From VRUE01 sp963702705 (GTDB lineage: Bacteria > Actinomycetota > Thermoleophilia > Solirubrobacterales > 70-9), in assembly GCA_963702705.1 (NCBI GenBank), contig CAVPDR010000002.1, forward strand, positions 124,001-188,000: a stretch of DNA of 64,000 nucleotides. The letters run 5' to 3'. Below are positions 52,301-59,692 of this stretch, in pieces. The notes under the pieces are model-generated. The model was not told where the DNA came from, did not search any database, and saw nothing but the letters and a program-made list of their open reading frames with translations. The position numbers were made by a program, and so were the translations under genes. The first letter of the stretch is position 1; each line of letters opens with the position of its first letter.

Positions 52301-54760
52301 GGCACTACCCCAACAACGACGAAAAACTACCCGGCCAAAGGCAGCGTGAACATCGGCCTGCGGGTTACCGACAGCGACGGCGCCACCGCGACGACAACCG
52401 TTGGCCTGACGGTTCAAAACAAAGCTCCCACCGCTTCCTTCACCGCCGCGCCAAACCCGGTCCAGACCCTGACGCAGGTGGCCTTCGATGCCTCGGCCTC
52501 CGCCGATTCGGATGGCGCGATCGTCAAATACGAATGGGACCTCGACGGCAACGGCAGCTACGAGACGAACACCGGCACGACGGCGACAGCATCGCGCTCC
52601 TTCGAAAGCGCCGGAGAACGCGAAGTCGGCCTGCGCGTGACCGACGATGACGGCGCGCAGACCACGGCAACGCGGATCGTGACAGTTCAAAACCGGGTTC
52701 CCACGGCATCCTTCACCGCTGCGCCGAGTCCGGTGCAGACCGGCACCCAGGTGACCTTCAACGCATCGGCCTCCTCGGACCTCGACGGCTCGATCGTCAA
52801 ATACGAATGGGACCTCGACGGCAACGGCAGCTACGAGACCGATACGGGGTCGACGGCTGGCGCGACCAATACCTATGGCGTCGCCGCAAACATCACAGTC
52901 GGCCTGCGCGTCACCGACAACAACGGCGACACGGCGACGACGACACGCGCTCTGACGGTGCAAAACCGGGCGCCGTCGGCTTCCTTCACCGCGACGCCCA
53001 ACCCGGTGCCGACCGGGAGCGCGGTCAGCTTCGACGCCGGCGGCTCGACCGATCCCGACGGCGCGGTGACGACATACGAATGGGACCTCGACGGCAACGG
53101 AAGCTATGAGACGAACACCGGCGCTACGGCGACGACGAGCAAAACCTACGCAACCGCGAGCACGCCGACGATCGGCCTGCGGATCACCGACAACAACGGG
53201 GCGACGGCGACCACCACCCGGGTGCTCACGGTACAGAACCGCCTCCCCTCCGCGTCCTTCACGCTCACGCCCAACCCGGTGGTGAGCGGGAGCTCGGTCA
53301 GCTTCAACGGCTCCGGCTCCTCGGACCCCGACGGCACGATCGCCAAATACGAATGGGACTTCGACGGCAACGGTACCTACGAGACCAGCACCGGCGCGAC
53401 GGCGACCACGACGAAAACCTTCGCCACCGCGGGCAGTGTGACCGTCGGCCTGCGGGTCACCGACAACAACGGTGGCACCGCGACGACGACACGCGCCCTG
53501 ACGGTCTCGAACCGCGCTCCGACGGCCTCCTTCACCGCGACGCCCAACCCGGTGCCAACAGGCACGGCCGTGAGCCTCAACGCAGCCGCCTCCTCGGACC
53601 CCGACGGCACCGTCGCAAAATACGAATGGGACCTCGACGGCAATGGCAGCTACGAGACAGACACCGGCGCGACGGCGACCACGACGAAAACCTTCGCCGC
53701 GCCCGGCACTTTCACGGTTGGACTGCGTGTCACCGACAACCTTGGCCTGACCGCGACCAGCAGCAAAGCGATCACGGTCCAAAACCGCGCTCCGGTCGCC
53801 TCCTTCACCGCCACGCCCAACCCGGTGACGGTCAATACGGCCACCAGCCTCAATGCCTCCGCCTCCTCGGACCCCGACGGCACCGTGGTCAAATATGAAT
53901 GGAATCTCGACGGTAACGGCAGCTACGAGCTGAATACCGGCGCCACCCCGACCACGACGAAAACCTTCACCAGCTCCGGCGATCAGACCATCGGCCTGCG
54001 CGTCACCGATAACAGCGGGGCGACGGCGACCACCACCGTCGTGGTCAAAGTTCAGAGCAACTACAGCAACGTGGTCAGCTCGACCCCCGGCCTGATCGAC
54101 TACTGGCGGATGGCCGAGACCTCCGGCACCGCCTTTGCCGACAACGTCGGCGGCAAAACCGCCACCGCATTGAACGGCGTGACCCTGGGCGGGGCCGGAG
54201 CGCTCGCGGGTGGGAACGATTCCAACCCGTCCGCCTCCTTCGACGGCACAAACGACGCTGCCAGCGCCGCCCTCAACCTCTCCGCCACCAACAAACTGAC
54301 GGTCGAGTTCTGGCTCAAATGGTCGTCCTACGCCAACAACGACGACCTCGCTTTCGAGTTCACCCCCAACTCGACCAACACCAACGGCGGCTTCTACATC
54401 GATCCCAACTCACCCGAACTGCTCGGCCGCTTCGGGGTCGGGATCGGCCGCTCGACCAGCCGCAACACGGCCTACTTCACTCGCCCCTCGGCCAACGCCT
54501 GGCACCACTACGCCTTCGTCTTCGACAGCAGCGCGACCGCCTCGCAGCAGGTCATTCCCTACGTCGACGGCGTGGCCGTTAGTTACACCAAGCTCAACAG
54601 CGGCACCGGCGCGGGCAATTTCGCCAACTCGACCCTCTACTTCATGTCCCGCGCCGCCTCCTCGCTGTTCGGCAAAGGCAGCCTCGACGAGGTCGCGATC
54701 TACAACCGGGCACTGAGCTCGGCGGAAATCTCCGCCCACTTCAAAGCGGCGACTCCCTAG
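46364..54760 (+). CDS. Giant surface protein: DMFA2-like domain, 14 PKD, 4 LamG
   Basis: A 2798-residue exported protein. A signal peptide ('LPLLLLLLGALLALPG') is followed by a domain (about 30-560) resembling the C-terminal part of the N,N-dimethylformamidase large subunit: 'VFRMGWYGGTGGRLV', 'YKLPTATYQAYNSFNGHSLY' and 'LVISGHDEYWSEAEMKGY'. Then come PKD domains, each with a PNP near its start and 'KYEWDLDGNGTYETNTG', interleaved with LamG/concanavalin-like domains. The order is 2 PKD (from 594), LamG (789-1005), 2 PKD, LamG (1199-1422), 2 PKD, LamG (1609-1836), 8 PKD, LamG (2569-2797). The ATG at 46364 starts the signal peptide; 46334 is an alternative. Likely a cell-surface, glycan-binding or adhesive protein; no anchor motif was seen. 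Confidence 0.88.
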   Translation: MRIRLPLLLLLLGALLALPGTAGAAVSCPNSNPVVNENNCMGAGSTAWRLTNYDQDGITGYATKSSVNLGESLTLRIANQAGSGSAEVNVFRMGWYGGTGGRLVYQNKKVTIANDRNCEAPDETTGYWSCENWENSLTVPGSSLPASGIYIVRIKDLANSQDNQIIFTVRNDARKSALLYKLPTATYQAYNSFNGHSLYRFNSAGFQTITGTSRAVKVSFERPYVNDYNDANWFLKADFPMVAWMEREGYDVDYTESTSVDSNPGQLLNHKTLVISGHDEYWSEAEMKGYKAARDAGVNLASFSGNTAYWKVRYEDGGRTLVCYKAVEGTKEGSVPDGSKGVNDWGPDGIKGTKDDALGLDGKAGTADDNPKYATTTWRDDGAPPGNPNAPAGGRVGPNEPENSLLGSMYVGDNDNFDYPLTIPATNGSDEYAGDRIWRNTGISQTESTTINSKLNGWEWDSIPTQAQYLSKEPSGVKRVSSTDVGTAPSPPEWIQDEGLLYSTTPPPGQPTTVSAVKYKAASGALVFAAGTIQWSWGLAPHYLDKPSESYEDPPVDLSDPRIQQATYNIFADGGVEPLTPVGVVIDGNEPPEASFTATPNPTSAGSPVAFNASGSTDSDGSIVKYEWDLDGNGTYETNTGSTPTTSKTYANAEEVTVGLRVTDSGGATDQAVRTVVVSNGTPGNVSPKAAFTISPNPAALETTVSFNGAGSSDPDGTIVKYEWDLDGNGTYETNTGSTPTASRSYSSEGDRQIGLRVTDNGGGIAIVTHALVVGKGSAYHGEVLGTSGLHNYWRLDEKSGSTFADAVGGSPATAQGGFTLGATGAIEGDLDTAATFDGATGAASANVNLSATSQLTVEFWLNWAAYANDDDLALELTPNFNNNSGGFLVDPNAGELGGKFGVGIGRDESRNNVYFARPSAGAWHHYAFVFDTTAPAAQQIIPYVDGKPVSYEKLNTGTGAGKFANSILSFMSRNASSLFGKGSLDEVSIYSRALSGAEIGAHFQASRTNKPPQASFTASPNPVATNAQVSFDATASSDPDGTIAKYEWDLDGNGTYETNTGSTPTTTASYSTDGSRQIGLRVTDNGGAVETTTRTLVVQHNSPQASFTVSPNPVTANALVNFNASGSTAPEGSIVKYEWDLDGNGTYETNTGSTPTASSSYPSAGEYQVGLRVTDNLGTTATTARTVTVGGPYSAAIGSTPGLVDYWRLGEKSGTTFADIVGPSPATLKGGVTLGAPGAIEADPNTAATFDGATGAASANVNLSATSQLTVEFWLNWAAYANDDDLALEFTPNFNQNDGGFLVDPNAGELGGKFGVAIGREGSRNNAYFARPSAGVWHHYALVFDTNAPATQQVLPYVDGKPVSFEKLNTGTGGGKFANSTLSIMSRNASALFGKGSLDELAIYNRALSPGEINSHYLARTPNNLPQASFTATPNPVETNAQVSFDATGSSDPDGAIVKYEWDLDGNGSYETNTGSTPTTTISYPTAGEYKVGLRVTDNGGAVATSSAALLVQNRPPKASFTATPNPSPIGTVVSFDATASSDPDGTIVKYEWDLDGNGSYETDTGATATTSKRYTNGGDVNVGLRVTDNSGETGTTSRSVSVVGSYYGAVSTTPGLIDYWRLGEKSGPAFADGVGGNAAITEGGIGFGAPGALAGDPNAAAGFDGNNGTASAKLNLSGDSQLTLEFWLNWNAYANDDHLAFEFTPNFNQNDGGFLVDPNAGELGGKFGIGIGRGESRNNAYFERPSAGAWHHYTLVFDTAAPASEEVVPYVDGQPVSYEKTASGTGAGNFANSTLYFMSRNAVTLFGKGGLDEVAIYNRALSSSEVAAHFDASINKAPAPSFTASPNPVAAGIQASFDASASSDPDGAVVKYEWDLDGNGTYETNTGTTPTATATYNTAGDVIVGLRVTDDGGEVATTTRTLTVQGTLPTASFTATPNPVSTGDQATFDASGSSDPEGPIAKYEWDLDGNGSYETNTGTTPTTTKNYPAKGSVNIGLRVTDSDGATATTTVGLTVQNKAPTASFTAAPNPVQTLTQVAFDASASADSDGAIVKYEWDLDGNGSYETNTGTTATASRSFESAGEREVGLRVTDDDGAQTTATRIVTVQNRVPTASFTAAPSPVQTGTQVTFNASASSDLDGSIVKYEWDLDGNGSYETDTGSTAGATNTYGVAANITVGLRVTDNNGDTATTTRALTVQNRAPSASFTATPNPVPTGSAVSFDAGGSTDPDGAVTTYEWDLDGNGSYETNTGATATTSKTYATASTPTIGLRITDNNGATATTTRVLTVQNRLPSASFTLTPNPVVSGSSVSFNGSGSSDPDGTIAKYEWDFDGNGTYETSTGATATTTKTFATAGSVTVGLRVTDNNGGTATTTRALTVSNRAPTASFTATPNPVPTGTAVSLNAAASSDPDGTVAKYEWDLDGNGSYETDTGATATTTKTFAAPGTFTVGLRVTDNLGLTATSSKAITVQNRAPVASFTATPNPVTVNTATSLNASASSDPDGTVVKYEWNLDGNGSYELNTGATPTTTKTFTSSGDQTIGLRVTDNSGATATTTVVVKVQSNYSNVVSSTPGLIDYWRMAETSGTAFADNVGGKTATALNGVTLGGAGALAGGNDSNPSASFDGTNDAASAALNLSATNKLTVEFWLKWSSYANNDDLAFEFTPNSTNTNGGFYIDPNSPELLGRFGVGIGRSTSRNTAYFTRPSANAWHHYAFVFDSSATASQQVIPYVDGVAVSYTKLNSGTGAGNFANSTLYFMSRAASSLFGKGSLDEVAIYNRALSSAEISAHFKAATP
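51880..54055 (+). repeat. Eight consecutive PKD-domain repeats (about 270 bp each)
   Basis: Consecutive copies share stretches such as AAATACGAATGGGACCTCGA at DNA level, spaced about 270 bp, showing homogenisation by recombination. The same block also occurs in the six earlier PKD domains of the gene. Confidence 0.85.
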
Positions 54761-54791
54761 GCACGAACTTCCGCCTTTTCGCGGAAGTGCC
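54760..54791 (+). terminator. Hairpin directly after the giant gene
   Basis: GGCA plus CTTCCGC (with a CGAA bulge) pairs with GCGGAAGTGCC over 11 bp and starts at the last base of the stop codon. No U tract follows, so it may be a weak terminator or a stability element. Confidence 0.4.
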
Positions 54792-54816
54792 AACCCCTCC
54801 TGACCGTTGATTACAG

Positions 54817-55539
54817 GTGAAGGCAGAAACTGAACAGAGCGCTGGTCGGATGACTCCGGTCAAGCCGAAGCTGCAGGTCCTGAGCGCCAACGAGACCGTC
54901 TCAAGCCGCATCGTCTCGACCTTCGGCGAGCGTGGGCTTCCAGTCGCGGAGCCGATTCCCTCACACAACGAGATCGACGAGACCGCGATCGACGCCTCGA
55001 CCATCTTCGTCCTCGTCTGCAACGTCGACGAGGCCGACGGCATGGCGGCGCTGCGCCGCCTGCGCCGCGAACAGCCGAAGCTGGCGATCATCGCGATCTC
55101 GCCGCCGGTCACCGGCACCGGCGTTCGCCGCGCCCTCGACGCCGGCGCCGACGCGATCGTCTTCGAGCCCGAGATCGAGACCACGCTGGCAGTGACCGCG
55201 CTTGCCGTCGCCAGCGGCCAGTCGGTGGTACCGCGCAAGTTGCGCGCCGGCGTAGAACGACCCGCCTTCTCCCACCGCGAGCGGCAAGTCTTGGCCCTGG
55301 TCTCCCGCGGCCTCACCAACAGCGAGATCGCGGAACGTCTTCTGCTCGCGCAGAGCACGGTCAAGAGCCACCTCTCCTCTGCCTTCACCAAGCTCGGCAT
55401 TCGCTCGCGCAAGGAGGTGACCGCACTGCTGCTCGATCCCGAGCAGGCGCAGGCGGTCGGCCTGATCGGCCCTCGCCCCACGCCAGAGACGAATGGCTCG
55501 CTTGTGGCCCGTGGCATCGAGCCTCAGCCGATCGGGTGA
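54817..55539 (+). CDS. LuxR-type transcription regulator with degenerate receiver
   Basis: A 240-residue DNA-binding protein of NarL/FixJ architecture. The C-terminal helix-turn-helix is well kept ('FSHRERQVLALVSRGLTNSEIAERLLLAQSTVKSHLSS', about 149-186). The N-terminal half has the length of a receiver, but the acidic pair is replaced ('VLSANETV') and the phosphorylated Asp position reads 'VLVCNVDEADG', with no Asp in place; the late Lys is also missing ('IVFEPEIE'). It probably works without phosphorylation. The GTG at 54817 or the ATG at 54850 could be the start. Its stop overlaps the aminotransferase start (GTGA), so the two are co-transcribed. No sensor kinase is nearby. Confidence 0.88.
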   Translation: MKAETEQSAGRMTPVKPKLQVLSANETVSSRIVSTFGERGLPVAEPIPSHNEIDETAIDASTIFVLVCNVDEADGMAALRRLRREQPKLAIIAISPPVTGTGVRRALDAGADAIVFEPEIETTLAVTALAVASGQSVVPRKLRAGVERPAFSHRERQVLALVSRGLTNSEIAERLLLAQSTVKSHLSSAFTKLGIRSRKEVTALLLDPEQAQAVGLIGPRPTPETNGSLVARGIEPQPIG

Positions 55540-56684
55540 ACCCGGTCCTCTCACAGGCTGCCCCGCCCGCACAGGCGGCAACCGGCGTGCCATTCGTGCG
55601 CCTCGACTCCGCCGACCCGACCCTGATCGCCGACATCTTCACCGCGATCGAGCGGATCGCAGGCAGCGCCGCCTTCACCATGGGCGAGGAGCTCGAGGCT
55701 TTCGAGCGCGAGTTCGCCGCCTGGTGCGAAACCGAGCACGCGATCGGGGTCTCCTCCGGCACAAGCGCGCTCGAGCTGACCCTGCGGGCACTGGGCATCG
55801 GCCCCGGAGACGAGGTCGTGGTGCCGACCAACAGCTTCATCGCGACCGCCGAGGCGGTCACCGCGACCGGGGCGACCCCGGTCCTCGTCGACGTCGACGA
55901 GGACACGGCCCTGATCACGACCGAGATCGTCGAGGCCGCCCTGACCGAGCGCAGCCGCTGCGTGATCCCGGTCCACCTCTACGGCCGCTCGGTCGAGATG
56001 GAGCCGCTGCTGGCTCTCTGCCGGGCCCGTGGCCTGCGCGTTATCGAGGACGCCTGCCAAGCACACGGCTCGCGCTATCAGGGCCGGCCGGCGGGGACCC
56101 ACGGCGACGCCGGCTGCTTCAGCTTCTACCCGACCAAGAACCTCGGCGGCTGGGGAGACGGCGGCGCGGTGGTCACGGCGGACGCCGACCTGGCCGAGCG
56201 GATCAAGCTGATCCGCTCCCACGGCGAGGGAACCCGCCACCACCACGAGGTGGCAGCCGGCACCCACCGCCTCCACTCCCTTCAGGCCGCGATCCTCAGC
56301 GTCAAGCTGAAGCGCCTGAGCGAATGGAACGAGCAGCGCCGCCAGGCCGGAGCGGCCCTGAGCGAAGCCCTGTCGGACACAGACCTGATCCTCCCGGCGC
56401 CCATAGCGGCCGACGGCGACCACGTCTACCACCTCTTCGTCGTCCGCACCCCAAACCGCGACGCCCTCCGCGACCACCTCAACGAGAGCGGAGTGGCCAG
56501 CGCGATCCACTACCCCACCCCGATCCACCTGCAGCCGGCATACGCCAACACGGCCCAGGGCCAAGGCGACCTCCCGGTCAGCGAACGCCTGGCCAAGGAA
56601 AGCTGCTCCCTGCCGATCTTCCCGTCGATAACCGACGAGGAGTTGGACCGGATCGCCGCTGGAGTAAGTTCCTTCTCGGCCTGA
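55536..56684 (+). CDS. DegT/DnrJ/EryC1-family sugar aminotransferase
   Basis: PLP-dependent enzyme of 382 residues for nucleotide keto-sugars. 'GVSSGTSALELTLRALGIGPGDEVVVPTNSFIATAEAV' and 'VIEDACQAHGSRYQGRPAGTHGDAGCFSFYPTKNLGGWGDGG' carry the PLP phosphate site, the Asp and the aldimine lysine (in 'YPTKNLGG'). It is the second such enzyme in the window and differs clearly from the one at 22387, so a second amino sugar is likely. The GTG at 55536 overlaps the regulator's stop. It may be controlled by that regulator. A 69-bp gap follows before the SIR2-like gene. Confidence 0.93.
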   Translation: MNPVLSQAAPPAQAATGVPFVRLDSADPTLIADIFTAIERIAGSAAFTMGEELEAFEREFAAWCETEHAIGVSSGTSALELTLRALGIGPGDEVVVPTNSFIATAEAVTATGATPVLVDVDEDTALITTEIVEAALTERSRCVIPVHLYGRSVEMEPLLALCRARGLRVIEDACQAHGSRYQGRPAGTHGDAGCFSFYPTKNLGGWGDGGAVVTADADLAERIKLIRSHGEGTRHHHEVAAGTHRLHSLQAAILSVKLKRLSEWNEQRRQAGAALSEALSDTDLILPAPIAADGDHVYHLFVVRTPNRDALRDHLNESGVASAIHYPTPIHLQPAYANTAQGQGDLPVSERLAKESCSLPIFPSITDEELDRIAAGVSSFSA

Positions 56685-56753
56685 CCAGCCTTCGCCTTCC
56701 GCGTCGACTGCAAGCACGAGAACCGACGCCGCCGTGGCCTGTTAGATAGGGCG

Positions 56754-57773
56754 ATGGCGTCGGGGCCAGACGGAACGCTGCTCGATTGGAGAGACATCGC
56801 CGAAGAGCACGGGTGGGACACGCTGCTGCTCGGCAACGGCATGAGCATCAATATCTGGGAGCCCTTCAAATACCGAGCGCTCTACGACCATGCGAAATCG
56901 GGGGGAGGCCTCTCCTCGGCCGATCGCAAGCTGTTCGCGTCAACACCGAATTTTGAGCGCGTCCTTGCCGATCTGCTGACTGCGATACGGGTCAACGAGG
57001 CAATCGAAATTCCAATTGCACCGGCCCTTGAGCACTACCGCAATATTCAGCGTGCGCTCGTACACGCCGTGCGGGCCGTTCACGTCAACAGAGAACGGGT
57101 GCCGCTTGCTACTCGCCGAAAGATCCGGGCCGCGATGCTGACCTTCGAGTGGGTCTTCACAACCAGCTATGACCTGCTCCTCTACTGGTCGATGGGCTGC
57201 GACGGCGGCTTCGCCCCCTTTATGGACCACTTTCGCTACGGAAACCGCTGCGCATTCGACCCAGCGCGTGCGTTCGTGCCATCGAATGCCATCCCGGTCT
57301 ATTTCCTTCACGGCGCACTGCACCTTGTCGTGGGAGGCTCCGGCGTGACATGGAAGCTCACCCAACGGAATCTCGACACGCTCTTGAATCAGTTCGGCGC
57401 GCCCATCGCCGGCGATCCGAAAGCGCGCCCACTCCTAGTCACAGAGGGCTCTGCAGCCGACAAGCTCTCGGCGATCGACGACAACGACTATCTCTCCCAC
57501 GCGCTCGAACGCCTTTATGAGCGGGACTTGCCGGTCGTCGTCTTCGGCAGCGGCCTGAGCCAGCACGATGCTCATCTAGCCGAAGCGCTGAGCGAGAATC
57601 CAGACCGGGCGGTGGCAGTTTCGATGCTGCCGGGCCCACAAGACGAACTGCTTGCGAAGCAGGTCGATATCTACGGTCGACTCAAGGCGAAGCCGCTTCT
57701 GTTCTTCGACGCCACAACTCATCCACTGGGGGATGTCGCCTTGACCGTGCCGCCAGCTAAATCGAAAGGCTAG
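56754..57773 (+). CDS. SIR2-like/DUF4917-family protein
   Basis: A 339-residue protein with features of the DUF4917 family, whose core looks like an NAD-binding SIR2 fold. 'WDTLLLGNGMSINIW' (about 22-36) is the glycine-rich opening, 'FEWVFTTSYDLLLYWSM' (about 130-146) and 'VYFLHGALHL' (about 182-191, with the candidate catalytic His) follow, and 'LPVVVFGSGLSQHDAHLAEAL' closes the Rossmann-like core. SIR2-like domains occur in several antiphage defence systems, but no effector or sensor partner is next to it, so a defence role is only a possibility. Base composition is lower in GC than the neighbours. Its stop codon shares CTAG with the convergent DUF2188 gene. Confidence 0.8.
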   Translation: MASGPDGTLLDWRDIAEEHGWDTLLLGNGMSINIWEPFKYRALYDHAKSGGGLSSADRKLFASTPNFERVLADLLTAIRVNEAIEIPIAPALEHYRNIQRALVHAVRAVHVNRERVPLATRRKIRAAMLTFEWVFTTSYDLLLYWSMGCDGGFAPFMDHFRYGNRCAFDPARAFVPSNAIPVYFLHGALHLVVGGSGVTWKLTQRNLDTLLNQFGAPIAGDPKARPLLVTEGSAADKLSAIDDNDYLSHALERLYERDLPVVVFGSGLSQHDAHLAEALSENPDRAVAVSMLPGPQDELLAKQVDIYGRLKAKPLLFFDATTHPLGDVALTVPPAKSKG

Positions 57774-57997
57774 GCTGCTGCGCGCTTCTTGGGCCGGGGA
57801 ATCGTGTCGGCCTCAACGATCTTGCCCGTGCGATTCAAGACCCGAATCTCACCGCCACCCTCATGGCGAATCAAATTACGAGCCGCTTTAACGGCATCGG
57901 TCTTGGTTGCACCGTGAGCGGTTGCGCGACGATCGCCCTCCTTCACTACATCCCAGCCCCCGCTATCGGCTTGCTTCACGTAGCGCGTATTTGCCAT
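57770..57997 (-). CDS. DUF2188 domain protein
   Basis: A 75-residue protein made of one DUF2188 domain: 'VKQADSGGWDVVKEGDRRATAHGATKTDAVKAARNLIRHEGGGEIRV', a small beta-strand/helix fold found widely in bacteria with no known function. The tail is Lys/Arg/Ala rich ('RPKKRAAA'). The ATG at 57997 has AAGGAG seven bases upstream. The stop TAG overlaps the TAG of the SIR2-like gene on the other strand (CTAG at 57770-57773). The 108 bp upstream to 58105 carry its promoter region but nothing I can assign. Confidence 0.85.
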   Translation of the reverse strand: MANTRYVKQADSGGWDVVKEGDRRATAHGATKTDAVKAARNLIRHEGGGEIRVLNRTGKIVEADTIPRPKKRAAA

Positions 57998-58105
57998 CCA
58001 CGATCTCCTTGCATGCGTCTTTTCGCCATGACTTTACGTTAGTCACCGGCGGGGAAAGACGCCCGAGCCGAAGAGCTTGAACCTAAAGCGCGAACCCAAA
58101 GGCCC

Positions 58106-59686
58106 TTAGGCCTCGGCGGAAGCCGGACGTACTGCGCCCATCAGGAGTCGGACCTGGCGGGGGGCCAGTTGCGACGTGGTCAGACCGTAGAGAACCAGGC
58201 CTATTGCTACTGCGATGAGGGGGGCGGCGAGGCCGGATGCGACGCTCTCGCCTATTGCGGCTCCTATGCCGAATGAGACTGCGGCAGAAGCTGTGAAGCG
58301 GAGGCCGTCCTGAGCCAACTCTCGGGCTATCGGCGCCCAGCCCCGGCCGGCGCCCGCCACCAGTAGGACCGCGGCGAAGGCTGTTGGGACTATGCAGAAA
58401 GCGCCCACCACGCCGTTTACGCCGAAGAGGGCTCCGGCGATAGCTGTGGCTCCGGCATGAGTTGCGACTACCAGCGGCGCCAGCGAGTTGACCAGTTTGG
58501 TGCGGCCGAGGGCGAACAGAGCCGGGAGCAGGAGGTTGACCAGGAGGGCCGCGAGGGTCCAGGCGCAGAGCAGGGCGGCGAAGACGCGCAGCTGGTCCAC
58601 CTGATCGGCGTCGAAGCTCTTCGGCAGCACGTCGCCGATCAGGGTTGCGCCGCCGGCGATCAGCGCCGCCAGGGCCGGAGCGACGAGCAGCATCGCGTAG
58701 CGGAAGCCGGCCGGAACGGTCGCGGCGATCACCTCGCGCCAGTCGGCGACGGCACCGCGGCTCATGTCGGCAATTCGCGACATGCCCAGGGCGAAGCCTG
58801 TGGCCGCGACCAGGTAGCTGGCGAAGAGGTAGGCATAGGAGAGCACGGTCGCTCCCCCGGCGCCGTACTTGCTGGCGAAGGCGAGGGTGATCACGTAGAG
58901 GCAGTTGAAGGCGAGGTAGATCGCGGTGCTGCTCAGCACCATCCAGACGCAGCGGGCCATCCGCCCCACTCCGCCCGCGATCGCGGTCCTAATGCCGCCG
59001 ACTGCCTCGGCCGGGCGGCTGGCGCGGACGCCGTCGAGCATCATCGAGCAGGTAACGACAGCCATCGCCAGCATCGACCAGCCGAGTGAGAGCTCGCCGG
59101 CCACGCGCGAGACGGCGAGATAGACGATCAAGCCCGCGATCGCGCCGGCGATGTAGGCGCCGGCGATACGGTCGAAGCGGTCGCGCACGGCGAGCAGGGT
59201 TGCCCCGCCCGCGGCCCAGAGCTGCAGGATCATCGCCAGGCCGAGGACCGGCAGCGCCGATTCGGTCACGCCGCGCCCGCTCTCGCCAAGGCCCGGCGCC
59301 AACAGCGCAGCGAGCGGTCCGGCGAGCGGGATCGTCAGCAGGCCGACCGGGATCGCGATCGCGACCAGCGCCACGGCCAGCTCGGTCGGGGTCAGCCGCG
59401 GCCGCAGGCCGACCAGCAGCGGCGCCGAGGTGACCCGGATGCTCTGGCTGAAGACGCCGAAGCTGGTGTAGAGCGCGAAGGCGATGAAGAAGCCGTCGGT
59501 GCGGCCGTTGATGCCGAAGGAGCTGAGGTAGAGCAGGGCCTGGATGCCCGAGGTCGCCCCCATCGCGAGGGTCGCGATCGCCATCGCCACGCCGGCGTGG
59601 GCGTGCTTCGCGCGCAGGCTCTCGCCGTCCGAAGCGGCAACTTCGGGCTCAGCTGCATGCGGCAAGGGGGCTGTCGTTACGCCCAT
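58106..59686 (-). CDS. MOP-superfamily flippase (MurJ/Wzx-like)
   Basis: A 526-residue polytopic membrane protein with about 12-14 hydrophobic segments. 'GATSGIQALLYLSSFGINGRTDGFFIAFALYTSFGVFSQSIRV' resembles the first two helices of MurJ/MviN-type lipid flippases, and 'ASKYGAGGATVLSYAYLFASYLVAATGFALGMSRIADMSRG' the central signature. It is a second candidate lipid-linked oligosaccharide flippase besides that at 41468. The ATG at 59686 lies only 6 bp after the stop of the PD40-like gene, so it is the end of the same minus-strand run that begins beyond the window. Confidence 0.85.
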   Translation of the reverse strand: MGVTTAPLPHAAEPEVAASDGESLRAKHAHAGVAMAIATLAMGATSGIQALLYLSSFGINGRTDGFFIAFALYTSFGVFSQSIRVTSAPLLVGLRPRLTPTELAVALVAIAIPVGLLTIPLAGPLAALLAPGLGESGRGVTESALPVLGLAMILQLWAAGGATLLAVRDRFDRIAGAYIAGAIAGLIVYLAVSRVAGELSLGWSMLAMAVVTCSMMLDGVRASRPAEAVGGIRTAIAGGVGRMARCVWMVLSSTAIYLAFNCLYVITLAFASKYGAGGATVLSYAYLFASYLVAATGFALGMSRIADMSRGAVADWREVIAATVPAGFRYAMLLVAPALAALIAGGATLIGDVLPKSFDADQVDQLRVFAALLCAWTLAALLVNLLLPALFALGRTKLVNSLAPLVVATHAGATAIAGALFGVNGVVGAFCIVPTAFAAVLLVAGAGRGWAPIARELAQDGLRFTASAAVSFGIGAAIGESVASGLAAPLIAVAIGLVLYGLTTSQLAPRQVRLLMGAVRPASAEA

Positions 59687-59692
59687 ACCCAG

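Noticed and set aside
52229..53782. 517-codon minus-strand open frame opposite the PKD repeats
   Set aside because: Same reason: periodicity comes from the plus-strand PKD repeats.
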